A stretch of DNA of 64,000 nucleotides from Acetobacter estunensis (GCF_019083805.1 NZ_JAHRDV010000001.1:186001-250000), one strand, 5' to 3'. Counted from the stretch's first letter, positions 47,500 to 56,713 are shown. Notes: generated by a model not told the origin, from the sequence alone. Numbers and translations: made by a program.

Positions 47500-48909
47500 A
47501 TGACACGCACGACCGCCGATTCCACCGTCTCAGAACACCCTCCCGAAACCGGAGAAGCGCTTCAGCTTGCCGGACGTTTTCCTGAAGCCGAGGCGGATTA
47601 CCGGGCCCGTCTCTCAGCCAATCCCGACGACGCGCGAACACTCAGTAATTACGGTGGCCTCCTCTGCTCTCTCGGCGTCTTCGAACCGGCCCTGCAAAAG
47701 CTGACCCGTGCCGTGACACTGGATCCGAAGTTAGCGGATGCGTGGTCCAATCTCGGCAATGCGCTTCAGTCGCTCCAGCGTCATGACGAGGCGATCACCG
47801 CCTATTCCAACTGTCTGCGCCTTAATCCGGGACAAGCGTTGGCCCTGAGCAACCTCGGTGTCGCGCTGGATTGTCGTGGGCAACATGAACTGGCCCAGAA
47901 GTTTCACAAGGCTGCCGTCAATCTTGCCCCCGAGAACGCCGAAAATCGCACGAACCATGCCATCTCGCTGCTTGCCAGCGGAAATTACAAAGATGGGTTC
48001 GAGGAATACGAATGGCGCTGGAAAACCCGAACCACGAAGTGGCACGGGATCGAGGGGCCGTTGTGGAATGGGGAAGCCTTTCCTGACAAGACGCTTCTCA
48101 TTCACACCGAGGGCGGCTTTGGAGACATGATCCAGTTTGCCCGGTTCCTTCCTCTGGCGGCCAAACGCGGTGGCCATGTGATCGTGCGCATGCGCCCGGA
48201 ACTGCATACCCTGTTGTCACATTCCTTTCCCGCTCTCACATTCGTGACGGAAAACGACCCAATTCCTCCGCACGATCTACAATGCCCGATCCTGTCTCTC
48301 CCACGCGCTCTGGGAATCACATTGGACACATTGCCTTCTTCCGAAGGCTTTCTTCATTCCGATCCAGAGAAGGTCCGTTTCTGGGCAGAGCGGTTGACAC
48401 AGGACACGCCCGGTCAACGCCCTCTGCGCATCGGTCTCGTGTGGGCTGGTGCGCCGCACAGGGAAATTCGTGAAGCAGAAATCGCCGATCGCAGGCGTTC
48501 CACCACACTCGCCACACTCGCACCTCTGGTCCGGAGTGCCCCGGAAGCCGTGTTTTACAGCCTGCAGATCGGTGAACAGGCGTTTCAGGCCAAAACACCG
48601 CCTGTCGGCATGCGGCTTATCGATCACACAGCCGATCTGCACGATTTTGAAGACACGGCGGCCCTGATCTCCAACCTTGATCTCGTGATTGCCGTGGACA
48701 CCTCCACAGCCCATGTAGCGGCGGGACTTGGTAAACCCGTCTGGCTCCTGTCGCGCTACGACCAGTGCTGGCGCTGGCTCTCCGGCCGAACCGACTCACC
48801 TTGGTATGACACGGTAAAAATCTATCAGCAGGATCGACCGCTGGACTGGTCGGGACCACTGAAAATTTTAAAAAATAATTTAGAAATTTTATATAAATCT
48901 TTCAAATAA
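47500..48909 (+). CDS. TPR-repeat glycosyltransferase-like protein
   Basis: 469 residues: about four tetratricopeptide repeats (residues ~15-155, e.g. DAWSNLGNALQSLQRHDEAITAYSNCLRLNPG), then a domain related to glycosyltransferase family 9 (ADP-heptose transferase-like; LLIHTEGGFGDMIQFARFLPLAAKRGG, LRIGLVWAGAPHRE, AVDTSTAHVAAGLGKPVWLLSRYDQCWRW). Probably modifies envelope polysaccharide or protein. The final ~15 codons, from about 48860, are abruptly AT-rich, so the end of the gene lies within the edge of the AT-rich island. Confidence 0.85.
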   Translation: MTRTTADSTVSEHPPETGEALQLAGRFPEAEADYRARLSANPDDARTLSNYGGLLCSLGVFEPALQKLTRAVTLDPKLADAWSNLGNALQSLQRHDEAITAYSNCLRLNPGQALALSNLGVALDCRGQHELAQKFHKAAVNLAPENAENRTNHAISLLASGNYKDGFEEYEWRWKTRTTKWHGIEGPLWNGEAFPDKTLLIHTEGGFGDMIQFARFLPLAAKRGGHVIVRMRPELHTLLSHSFPALTFVTENDPIPPHDLQCPILSLPRALGITLDTLPSSEGFLHSDPEKVRFWAERLTQDTPGQRPLRIGLVWAGAPHREIREAEIADRRRSTTLATLAPLVRSAPEAVFYSLQIGEQAFQAKTPPVGMRLIDHTADLHDFEDTAALISNLDLVIAVDTSTAHVAAGLGKPVWLLSRYDQCWRWLSGRTDSPWYDTVKIYQQDRPLDWSGPLKILKNNLEILYKSFK

Positions 48910-50420
48910 AATGAATTAAAGGGATAATAAAGTGAAATATCAACAAGCAAATACAGACCTTTTTGGGCTAAAAGTAATAGACGAAGAGCCAGAAACAAAT
49001 ATATATAGAAATATTTTATACATACCAAGATCAAAACTAAACACAGATAAAGACGTGGAATATGGAATATATGATCAATTTGGAAGATTGATAACCAATG
49101 CTTCTACAAGAAGGGGATGGCCAAACCATTCTGTTGGACAATCCACTTCTTCTTGCATCAATCCATTAGGAGATCATAATCGAGCTGAAGATTATATTTA
49201 TTTTTATGGAGGCCACATATCAAACCATTTTGGACATTTTATTACAGAGACATTGCCTAGATTTTGGTGTCAACCACACATATATCAAAATAAAAAAATT
49301 TTAATACATAGCGCTTTTGACTTAAATTATCTTTTTTCATTAGCTTGGGTTAAAAAATTTTTTCCTTTTTAGATCTAAAGAAGGAAAATTTCATTATTTT
49401 CAATCACGCAACAAAGATACATAATTTAATTGTTTCTGCCGCGTCTTTTGAAGAAAATCATTTTTCTCACAAAATTTTTGCAACTTTTTGCAATTCTCTT
49501 GGGCATCTTCATGGTCAATCTTATGAAACAACAAAACCGATTTATCTTTCTAGATCTCGTTTTTCAGGTATGCGCAAATTTAAAAACGAAGAAAAAATTG
49601 AAGAGCACCTCTCAAAAATGGGATTTGATATTGTTCACCCACAAGAACATAGCATTGAAATTCAATTAGGCATTTTTAATCCCGCAAGACCCGTCTGCGG
49701 ATTTATTGGCTCTGCGTTTCACAATAGCATTTTTTCCTACTCACCAAAAGGAATCGCTCTTTGTCATGGTGATCGGTATTCTTCCAATTTTTATTTAATG
49801 GACAAAATAAATAATGCAAAAATATCCTATGTACAAACACCAAGTTTACAGAAAAATAGCGATCATTATGGTGATATGGTTATCAAAGATCCAGAACACT
49901 TAAGTCTTTTCATTTATGATTTAATAAAATCTAGAATATGGGAAAACTCAAATTCTCAAAAAACAGAACATAACCACGGTGTTATTGAGAAATATAAATT
50001 AATTAGTATCCATAATAAATTTCTTCTAGTAGAAAAACGCACTGGAATCGTAACATCCAAGAATGAAAAAACAGATGACTATGAATATTTATACGTAAAT
50101 TTCACAGATAAAAACAATGCGTTTATAGAATCAGAAAGCAAAATATGCTTAACACTACAAGGTGAATCACGATGCCTTCGGAAAATTAAATATGATATTT
50201 ACAGAGATGGTAATTTTGTATCATTTTTAAATAAAACTCAAAATAGATTTCTCTCATCATCACCGGACGGAAAATTAATGTGTGACAGAAAAGAATTGCA
50301 CGAATGGGAATTATTTAAATTGGTAAAGTAAAAATTAATTATGTAAACAGAAAGAACTACATAATGACATAAATATATAAATTATTGATATGTCATATGA
50401 AAAAACGCATCACCCCGGTT
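48860..50420. other. AT-rich horizontally acquired island
   Basis: From about 48860 the base composition drops sharply against the GC-rich flanks, with Lys/Asn/Ile codons in A/T form. It carries one GT61 glycosyltransferase gene and is bounded on the right by a decayed IS. The left edge falls inside the 3' end of the TPR gene. This suggests replacement or insertion of a surface-polysaccharide gene from an AT-rich donor. Confidence 0.75.
48932..50331 (+). pseudogene. Frameshifted GT61 (DUF563) glycosyltransferase with C-terminal trefoil-like domain
   Basis: Starts at GTG 48932 (AAAGGGAT upstream). The first frame, to 49372, has the GT61 motif GGHISNHFGHFITETLPRFW. Just before the stop it meets A6T6 (49352-49363); the next frame then continues without a break through DLKKENFIIFNHATKIHN, IYLSRSRFSG and PVCGFIGSAFHNSIFSYSPKG to 50331. 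Loss of one base in the homopolymer explains the break. After the catalytic part, about 110 residues (YKLISIHNKFLLVEKRTG ... NRFLSSSPDGKLMCDRKELHEWELFKLV) look like a beta-trefoil carbohydrate-binding domain. Slippage could still give some full-length protein. Confidence 0.8.
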
Positions 50421-50421
50421 A

Positions 50422-51150
50422 GCTCTCAAAATCTTTTTGGAAATTCAAGGATGAGCGTTTCGGCGTAGCATGATGTTTCCCATAGCAATGTGGAGCATGG
50501 CTTCTGCGACATCGATTCACTGTTCGTAGTCCTTTACCAGGCGACGCCAGCGGATAACATCAAGGATCATCTGACCGCCTGCGCTGTCTGAAATATCGGC
50601 AGGAGTGAGCCTGACCAGAAGAAGCCGGCCATCCGTATCAACCGCGATGTGGCACTTGCGACCAACGATCTTCTTGCCTGCGTCAGAACCCCGGCCTGCC
50701 ACATGGGCGCCTTGATGCTTTGGCTGTCGATAACACCGCCTGAGGGACTGGCCTCGCGTTCAGCTGCCTCCCGATCCAGCATTAGACAGACATCATGAAT
50801 GGTCTGAAACAGAAAACGGCGCATCAACCTGCAGAACCACCAGTAAACCGTCTGCCATGGACCGAAGTGAACCGGCAGCATCTCCCACCCGCAGCCTGGA
50901 CGAACACGATAACGTAGCGCATTGATGATCTCACGGAAATCCGTTGTCCGCTTCCGGCCACGCCGGTGCACAGGCGACATCAGAAGTGTTACGCTCTCCC
51001 ATTCCTTATCGGTCAGGTTAGACGAATAGCGTCTCGTTTTGCGCGTGATCCCGGCCACCCCGCCTCGCTACTCTGGCGTCCACATTCGTAGCTTGAATCA
51101 CGCGCCGCACTTCTTAAAAACCCGGTATATCAAATTTCCAAAAAAGGCTC
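50422..51150 (-). mobile_element. Decayed IS5-family element (IS1031-like)
   Basis: A 729-nt remnant with one transposase. Imperfect terminal inverted repeats share TTTTTGGAAATT near both ends (about 50433-50444 and the complement at 51134-51145). TTA flanks both sides (50419-50421 and 51151-51153), as a 3-bp target duplication would. Intact members are longer; an internal deletion accounts for the loss. Confidence 0.75.
50517..51058 (-). pseudogene. IS5-family transposase, broken
   Basis: From ATG 51058: YSSNLTDKEWESVTLLMSP, ... YRVRPGCGWEMLP ... GGVIDSQSIKAP, a typical IS5-group N-terminus with one catalytic Asp. Near 50700 two extra bases (duplicated TG) shift the frame; the sequence resumes as MAGRGSDAGKKIVGRKCHIAVDTDGRLLLV. 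After MILDVIR it jumps to WRRLVKDYEQ, so the segment with the other catalytic residues is deleted. TGA then replaces an expected Arg codon. The final piece (IDVAEAMLHIAMGNIMLRRN) remains beyond the stop. Not functional. Confidence 0.9.
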
Positions 51151-51166
51151 TTACAATCTCCCCCCT

Positions 51167-51268
51167 TCACAGGGCAACCCAATCCGACAGGCTGCTAATG
51201 GCCTGTACAATATAATAGAGTTTCACGGCAGGATCTCCATTTTCTTCGAACCGAATATGAATAGTGCT
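51167..51268 (-). pseudogene. Possible 3' remnant of a coding sequence
   Basis: A 34-codon open reading on the minus strand ends in a stop just outside the IS; the deduced peptide (HIRFEENGDPAVKLYYIVQA) looks like a protein C-terminus, but no family is recognised. The rest of 51151-51449 is AT-rich and shows no other gene. It may be the relic of a gene interrupted when the island or IS arrived. Confidence 0.3.
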
Positions 51269-51449
51269 TCAATCACCATTCCCTTAGCAAAGGTCGACCT
51301 CCCCTTGCATGATGGGGCAACTTCCTGTTCGAGAAGCTTTACTTAATCTTCTTATCTATTCCCGCCTTTAATATGTTTTATTCTCTATGTTAAATAAAAA
51401 CCCTTCTTTACTACTACTATTATAAAATAAAATGAATTACCCATAGATT

Positions 51450-53474
51450 TCAGATATCCAGCGTGTCCACAGACTGAGACTGGGCGTGCTCCTGAATGAA
51501 CGCGAACCGCAGTTCGGGTTTGCGCCCCATCAGGCTCTCCACCCGCTCGCGCGTTTCCATCCGGTCTTCAGGCCGCGCCACGACACGCAAAAGCGTGCGC
51601 CGTGACGGGTCCATGGTTGTTTCCTTCAGATCCTTGGGCGGCATCTCGCCCAACCCTTTGAAGCGCGAAACTTCAACCTTGGCGTTGGCCTTGAACCCTG
51701 AACGTATCTTTCGCTCACGATCGGCGTCATCCATCGCATAGATCGTCTTCGCTCCTTGCGTGAGACGGTAGAGCGGCGGTTGCGCGAGGTAGAGGCGTCC
51801 GGCCCGGATCAACTCAGGCAGTTCGCGATAGAAAAAGGTCATAAGCAACGACGCGATATGGGCACCATCCACATCGGCATCCGTCATGATGATGACGCGA
51901 CCGTAGCGCAGCTTGGTGAGTTCGAAGCGATCTCCCACTCCACACCCCAGAGCCTCGACCAGATCGCTCAGTTCCTGATTACCTCGTAGCTTTTCTGCCG
52001 ACGCGCTGGCCACGTTCAGTATCTTTCCTCGCAGTGGCAACACTGCTTGAGTCTCACGGTTGCGGGCCTGCTTGGCGGAGCCGCCAGCGGAATCGCCCTC
52101 CACCAGAAATATCTCGGTTTCCGCTGCCCGCTCGCGCGTGCAGTCCGTCAGCTTGCCCGGCAAACGCAAGCGCCGGGTCGCGCTCTTGCGCGGCGTCTCT
52201 TTCTGCTCACGACGACGCAGACGATCTTCCGCTCGCTCAACCACGAAGGCCAGTAGAGAATCGGCCTGCGTCGGGTTGGCCGAGAGCCAGTGATCGAAAC
52301 GATCCCGCAATGCGGTCTCGACCAGTTTTGAAGCTCCCGCGCTGGTCAGCTTTTCCTTGGTCTGCCCCTGAAACTGCGGGTCACGAATGAATACGGAGAG
52401 CTGCGCTGCGACAACACCAAGAATGTCCTCCGCCGTGACGATGCTCGCCCGCTTGTTAGAGCGTTGCTCACCCCACACACGGAAACCCTTCACGAGAGCC
52501 GTGCGGCACCCTGCCTCGTGCGTTCCTCCCTGCGGCGTGGGGATGGTGTTGCAGAACGAGAGGAAACTAGAGGTACCGGATTCGAGGAAGGCGATAGCCC
52601 ATTCCACCCGACCGCCGTCATCCGGCAACGCCGCCTCACCAGCCCATAGCGGTGCCAGAAGCAGCGCATTGGGACCAAGTTCGTCCGAGAGACTATCCGC
52701 CAGACCACCCGGGAAATGAAGGACTGCCTCGACGGGCGTCGTGTCTCCCGCCTTGATCAGCGTAGGATCGCAGGCCCAGCGGATCGTCACCCCACGAAAC
52801 AGGAACGCCTTGGAGCGGCACAGACGGTACAGGCGAGCAGGTTGAAAAACGTGGGAGCCGAAGATTTCGGGATCCGGCCGAAAGCGGATCTGGGTGCCAC
52901 GCCTGTTGGGCACGGCTCCTACCTTTTCCAGCGGTGTCTGCGGGATTCCGCGTGCATAAGTCTGACGCCACAACACCCGGTCTCTCGCCACCTCCACCTC
53001 AAAGCCTGAGGTCAATGCGTTGACTACGGACGATCCCACACCATGCAGACCACCCGATGTGGCGTAGGACTTTCCGGAGAACTTGCCGCCCGCATGAAGC
53101 GTGGTGAGAATGACTTCCAGCGCCGAACGGTCGGGAAAACGCGGGTGCGCATCGACAGGAATGCCGCGTCCATTGTCGCGGATGGTCAGCCAGTTGTCGC
53201 GCTCAAGCGTGACGTCGATGGTCGTCGCATGGCCCGCGACAGCCTCATCCATCGAATTGTCCAGAACTTCGGCGGCGAGATGATGCAGGGACGTTTCATC
53301 GGTGCCACCGATATACATGCCCGGACGACGCCGTACAGGCTCCAGCCCTTCCAGCACCTCAATGGCGCTGGCATCGTAGTTCCCACCGGACGAAGCCAGC
53401 GACTGGGAAGGAGAAGCGGAAGGCTCGGTCTTCTTGGGCGAGGAAGAACCGGCACTCGAGAAGAGATCGCTCAT
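51450..53474 (-). CDS. parE: DNA topoisomerase IV subunit B
   Basis: ATPase subunit that, with ParC, decatenates replicated chromosomes. 674 residues from ATG 53474. GHKL ATPase motifs VLEGLEPVRRRPGMYIGG, EVLDNSMDEAV, DNGRGIPVD and GGLHGVGSSVVNAL; Toprim motifs LVEGDSAGGSAKQARNR, IMTDADVDGAHI and KGLGEMPP. The short spacing to TLDI at the C-terminus fits ParE rather than the longer GyrB. Confidence 0.96.
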   Translation of the reverse strand: MSDLFSSAGSSSPKKTEPSASPSQSLASSGGNYDASAIEVLEGLEPVRRRPGMYIGGTDETSLHHLAAEVLDNSMDEAVAGHATTIDVTLERDNWLTIRDNGRGIPVDAHPRFPDRSALEVILTTLHAGGKFSGKSYATSGGLHGVGSSVVNALTSGFEVEVARDRVLWRQTYARGIPQTPLEKVGAVPNRRGTQIRFRPDPEIFGSHVFQPARLYRLCRSKAFLFRGVTIRWACDPTLIKAGDTTPVEAVLHFPGGLADSLSDELGPNALLLAPLWAGEAALPDDGGRVEWAIAFLESGTSSFLSFCNTIPTPQGGTHEAGCRTALVKGFRVWGEQRSNKRASIVTAEDILGVVAAQLSVFIRDPQFQGQTKEKLTSAGASKLVETALRDRFDHWLSANPTQADSLLAFVVERAEDRLRRREQKETPRKSATRRLRLPGKLTDCTRERAAETEIFLVEGDSAGGSAKQARNRETQAVLPLRGKILNVASASAEKLRGNQELSDLVEALGCGVGDRFELTKLRYGRVIIMTDADVDGAHIASLLMTFFYRELPELIRAGRLYLAQPPLYRLTQGAKTIYAMDDADRERKIRSGFKANAKVEVSRFKGLGEMPPKDLKETTMDPSRRTLLRVVARPEDRMETRERVESLMGRKPELRFAFIQEHAQSQSVDTLDI

Positions 53475-53552
53475 GCCGGGTCTGTCCCTCTTCACGTCTG
53501 ATTCGTCAAGAACGCCCACACACGGATCGTGACCCGGGCGACGAAATCTCGA

Positions 53553-54083
53553 TCAGATCTTGCGCACCGCGCGGCGGGTTGTACGGCGTGTCCGCGTACT
53601 CTTCTCGACAGCAGGAGCCGCACAGGTCTCATAGACCGCTGGCTGCATGATGTCTTTGGCCTGCGCGTAATTGGACAGATCGTGCGCATTATCGAGTGCT
53701 GCGACTTCATCGAACATGCCCAGACGCTGCTCACAGAAGATCGTGCCTGACTGTAATCCCCGCTCGGATTGAACATTGGCAAGCTGGGTGATGTAATCGT
53801 CATGCTCACGCTGGGCGCTTTTTCCATACATCTTGCGGAAATAGCTATTCAGCTCGGACTCTTCCGCCAGAAGCGTGCTGCGAAACTTGCCAACAAAAGC
53901 GTTGTAACGGTCCTGCACCTTGCATGAGAGCGCCGTCACCATCAGCTCGCTCTTGAGACCCTGCACATCGAAGGCTTCGCGCGCCGGGGAACGGCCACAA
54001 CTGGCGGCCGAGGCTGCGGAACCGAACGAAAGGCCGAGAAAAACCGTTCCGGCAACGGCAAGACGAAGAAAGGCAGAGGCCAT
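53553..54083 (-). CDS. Secreted protein, unknown function
   Basis: 176 residues from ATG 54083 (GGAGAG upstream). Signal peptide to SAASA, then a mostly helical body with five cysteines (SCGRSP, LSCKVQ, FCEQRL, ETCAAP) and a Lys/Arg/Thr-rich tail STRTRRTTRRAVRKI. No family recognised. A periplasmic role is likely. Confidence 0.7.
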   Translation of the reverse strand: MASAFLRLAVAGTVFLGLSFGSAASAASCGRSPAREAFDVQGLKSELMVTALSCKVQDRYNAFVGKFRSTLLAEESELNSYFRKMYGKSAQREHDDYITQLANVQSERGLQSGTIFCEQRLGMFDEVAALDNAHDLSNYAQAKDIMQPAVYETCAAPAVEKSTRTRRTTRRAVRKI

Positions 54084-54430
54084 GATCGAAGTCTCTCCAG
54101 AGAATGAGCGCGGCCGAGATATGCACACGTGGCGCGCCGGTGGCGAGTGTCTTTGTGAAAGTGTGATATCAGGTAATTCTGTCAGATGGCTGTTTTATCG
54201 GAGAAATGGCCATACACAAGGGGCCAGCATGCCAGTCATGCAGCCCGAAAGCCGTTTTCGTGCCTGCTTTCCGCCCGCTGACGGAAATACGCGCCTCTTG
54301 CATGTGCGGACGGTGGCTTTCAACCACTGCGCGGATGCTCTAGAGCGTGTCGCGATAGCGTTGGATGGCGGAGTCGCCGCCAGACAGCGTGCAGGAAACG
54401 ATATTCGGCAACCAAGGCGGAGTCTCCGAC
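54084..54430. other. Intergenic region, nothing recognised
   Basis: Divergent spacer between the secreted protein (minus) and the lipoprotein (plus). Open frames in it are short or oppose neighbours and lack ribosome sites. No clear terminator, RNA or repeat seen; it must hold both promoters. Confidence 0.5.
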
Positions 54431-54979
54431 GTGCGATTGCGAATTCTGGCCATGCCCGTCATGGCCGCCGGCTTTCTGGCCGGATGTACTCATGGTCCCG
54501 CTCCGGTCGGTGTTCACGGCACGCCCGATCCTTACCGCAACGTCCGCAATTCGGCCGTTTGCCAGACCACGCCTCCGGTCGCGGGACCGAATGGTGCGCT
54601 GGTCAGCACCATGACCGTCCGCAGTGACGATGGACGCTGCGTGCTCTCGGTCACACCGCCCGATGGAGGAGCTTACGCTTCCTTCGGCGTGTCGCCCGAG
54701 CCCGAACATGGCAAAGCTTTTCTGTATGGTCTCGATGGACACACACAGATCGCCTACACACCGACACTCGGCTATGCGGGCAACGACACCTTCACGACCA
54801 TCCTGATCCGTGGCCCCGGTCAGAAGCGTGATACTCTCATCGTGAACGCTACGGTGGACGCCACAGGTGTCGCCGTTCCCAAGCCGGCCGTCACAGCGCC
54901 GGAGACCAAGAAGGTCGAAACCAAGGCGAAGACCACCACTCGTCGCCGGGTCACGAGCGCCGCGCGCCGTCGCCGCTAA
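54431..54979 (+). CDS. Lipoprotein, unknown function
   Basis: 182 residues from GTG 54431 (GGAG 10 nt upstream) with a lipobox FLAGC near residue 18. ATG 54365 is an alternative with no ribosome site. The middle part (YTPTLGYAGNDTFTTILIRGPGQKRDTLIVNATV) matches the cadherin-like, Ig-like fold pattern of Ca-binding repeat domains (GxDxFT). The C-terminus is Lys/Arg-rich (TTRRRVTSAARRRR), perhaps binding peptidoglycan or nucleic acid. Followed by a terminator. Confidence 0.75.
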   Translation: MRLRILAMPVMAAGFLAGCTHGPAPVGVHGTPDPYRNVRNSAVCQTTPPVAGPNGALVSTMTVRSDDGRCVLSVTPPDGGAYASFGVSPEPEHGKAFLYGLDGHTQIAYTPTLGYAGNDTFTTILIRGPGQKRDTLIVNATVDATGVAVPKPAVTAPETKKVETKAKTTTRRRVTSAARRRR

Positions 54980-55009
54980 AGCACAACGACGGGACATTGT
55001 GGTCACGAC

Positions 55010-55040
55010 AAACGGGAGGGCTTCGAGCCCTCCCGTTTTG
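55010..55040 (+). terminator. Strong intrinsic terminator
   Basis: ACGGGAGGGCT, 3 nt, AGCCCTCCCGTTTT: an 11-bp GC-rich stem followed by a T-run, 30 nt past the lipoprotein stop; also close to the convergent Rrf2 gene stop. Confidence 0.92.
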
Positions 55041-55045
55041 TATTC

Positions 55046-55495
55046 TCAGATCGAAAACATAATCGGCTCGGCCATCGGCCGGCGCAGCCCCGCGGCTTCT
55101 GCCTTGCGCACCAGATCATCCAGCGTCAGGTCTCTGAAGCGCTCCACAATCTTCTGATCTTCTTCACGCCAGAAAGGATCCAGAACCTTGGTGAACAGAT
55201 CACCGGTTGATCCTTCTTCTCCTTCGCTGTCGGGAGCAATGATCGTGGAGACGATATCCGCAAGACTGATGTCCCGACGGGGCCTGCCCAGCCGATAGCC
55301 ACCACGTGGTCCGCGCACACTTTCCAGCAAGGAGGACCTCGAAAGAGTTTGAAGCAGCGGCTCGATCCCACGGCGCGCAAGCCCGGCTCGGGTAGCGATG
55401 TCTGCCGCATTCACAGTCCCGCTTCGACCAGCATGAAATGCCACATCCAGCATGATCAATATCCCGGTCATCGCGCGATCACGTCGCAGCAGCAT
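55046..55495 (-). CDS. Rrf2-family transcriptional regulator
   Basis: 149 residues. Winged-helix region GTVNAADIATRAGLARRGIEPLLQTLSRSSLLESVRGPRGGYRLGRPRRDISLADIV is the Rrf2 signature. The protein has no cysteine at all, so it cannot bind the Fe-S cluster found in IscR or NsrR. GGAG lies upstream of ATG 55495. Divergent from cysK; cysteine-metabolite control as in CymR is a reasonable guess. Confidence 0.92.
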   Translation of the reverse strand: MLLRRDRAMTGILIMLDVAFHAGRSGTVNAADIATRAGLARRGIEPLLQTLSRSSLLESVRGPRGGYRLGRPRRDISLADIVSTIIAPDSEGEEGSTGDLFTKVLDPFWREEDQKIVERFRDLTLDDLVRKAEAAGLRRPMAEPIMFSI

Positions 55496-55685
55496 GCCGC
55501 CTCTCCTCTCTCGGTCTTTTTCACGATGATACCCGACAAAATGACGTCTTGCGACATATGCCGTCCAAGAAAGTGAAAAATCCCCTCCCAGACATTATCC
55601 ACGTCAATCCGCCGTGCTATCGTCCCTGTCTTTGAGGGGGAAATCCCCATTTTCCTTTTCCACCCAGAAACAGGAAGGCTCCCGC

Positions 55686-56675
55686 ATGGCCGCACATGAC
55701 CTTTCCCCCGACATGATTTTCTCACTCGCGCCCCCACGCGGACGCGTATTCGACTCCATTGTCGATGTGGTGGGAGGAACGCCCCTTGTCGCCCTGCCCC
55801 GTATGACAGCGGAAGATGGTCTTACAGCCCGCGTTCTGCTCAAGCTGGAGTTTTTCAATCCACTCGGCTCGGTGAAGGATCGCATCGGCGCCGCCATGGT
55901 TCTGGCGGCTGAGCGCGAAGGCATCATCACACCGGGACGCAGCGTTCTGGTGGAGCCAACCTCCGGCAACACAGGCATCTCCCTCGCCTTTGTGGCGGCC
56001 TCCCGAGGATACCGCCTGATTGTGACGATGCCCGAAGGCGCTTCCATCGAACGACGCAAAATGCTGCGTCTGATGGACGCACAGGTGGAGCTCACTCCTT
56101 CGCGGCTCGGCATGGCTGGCGCCATTGCCCGGGCGCGCGAGATTCTGGACACCACGCCCGACGCATGGATGCCGGGCCAGTTCGACAATCCGGCCAATCC
56201 TCTGGTGCATGAGGAAACCACGGCCGAGGAAATCTGGCAGGACACAGCAGGCAGCGTGGACATCGTCGTCGCCGGGGTCGGGACTGGCGGCACGGCCTCG
56301 GGTGTGGCGCATGCGCTCAAACGTCGGAAAAAAGGGGTGGAAGTCTTTGCTGTCGAGCCGGTCGAAAGCGCTGTTCTAAACGGCGACGAGCCGGGACCGC
56401 ACGGCATTCAGGGCATTGGGCCGGGTTTCTGCCCCGCCACGCTGGACGTGCAGGCGCTGGACGGCGTGATCGCCGTTTCGGAACGTGAAGCTATTGCCGC
56501 CGCGCGCCGCTGTGCCCGCATGGATGGCATCCCTATCGGCATTTCCTCGGGCGCTGCACTGCATGCCGCCACGCAGTTGGCGAAACGTCCCGAAAATGCG
56601 GGCAAGACGATCGTGAGCATCGCTCCATCATTTGCAGAGCGCTATCTGTCCACGCCGTTGTTCAACGGTCTGTAG
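55686..56675 (+). CDS. cysK: Cysteine synthase (O-acetylserine sulfhydrylase)
   Basis: PLP enzyme making cysteine from O-acetylserine and sulfide. 329 residues from ATG 55686 (AGGAAGG upstream); the frame is open further upstream but without family similarity. Motifs: GGTPLVALPRM, PLP lysine in NPLGSVKDRIG, EPTSGNTGISLA, GVGTGGTASGV and GISSGAALHAA. Divergent from the Rrf2 gene. Confidence 0.96.
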   Translation: MAAHDLSPDMIFSLAPPRGRVFDSIVDVVGGTPLVALPRMTAEDGLTARVLLKLEFFNPLGSVKDRIGAAMVLAAEREGIITPGRSVLVEPTSGNTGISLAFVAASRGYRLIVTMPEGASIERRKMLRLMDAQVELTPSRLGMAGAIARAREILDTTPDAWMPGQFDNPANPLVHEETTAEEIWQDTAGSVDIVVAGVGTGGTASGVAHALKRRKKGVEVFAVEPVESAVLNGDEPGPHGIQGIGPGFCPATLDVQALDGVIAVSEREAIAAARRCARMDGIPIGISSGAALHAATQLAKRPENAGKTIVSIAPSFAERYLSTPLFNGL

Positions 56676-56684
56676 GAAAAGAAA

Positions 56685-56713
56685 GGCCCGACCAGCATTC
56701 CTGCGGTCGGGCC
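56685..56713. terminator. Terminator between cysK and the OmpA gene
   Basis: GGCCCGACC, 11 nt, GGTCGGGCC. The T-rich tract (TTTCTTTTCC) follows it on the minus strand, so it best ends the convergent OmpA-like gene; it is also 10 nt past the cysK stop. Confidence 0.85.

Noticed and set aside
49351-49363. Programmed -1 frameshift in the GT61 gene
   Set aside because: In the reading frame used, the codons do not form a standard X-XXY-YYZ slippery heptamer; homopolymer indel or slippage is the simpler reading.
55634-55650. GGGG-AAAT-CCCC hairpin plus T-rich tract before cysK
   Set aside because: Stem of four pairs only; could be an attenuator but is too short to claim.
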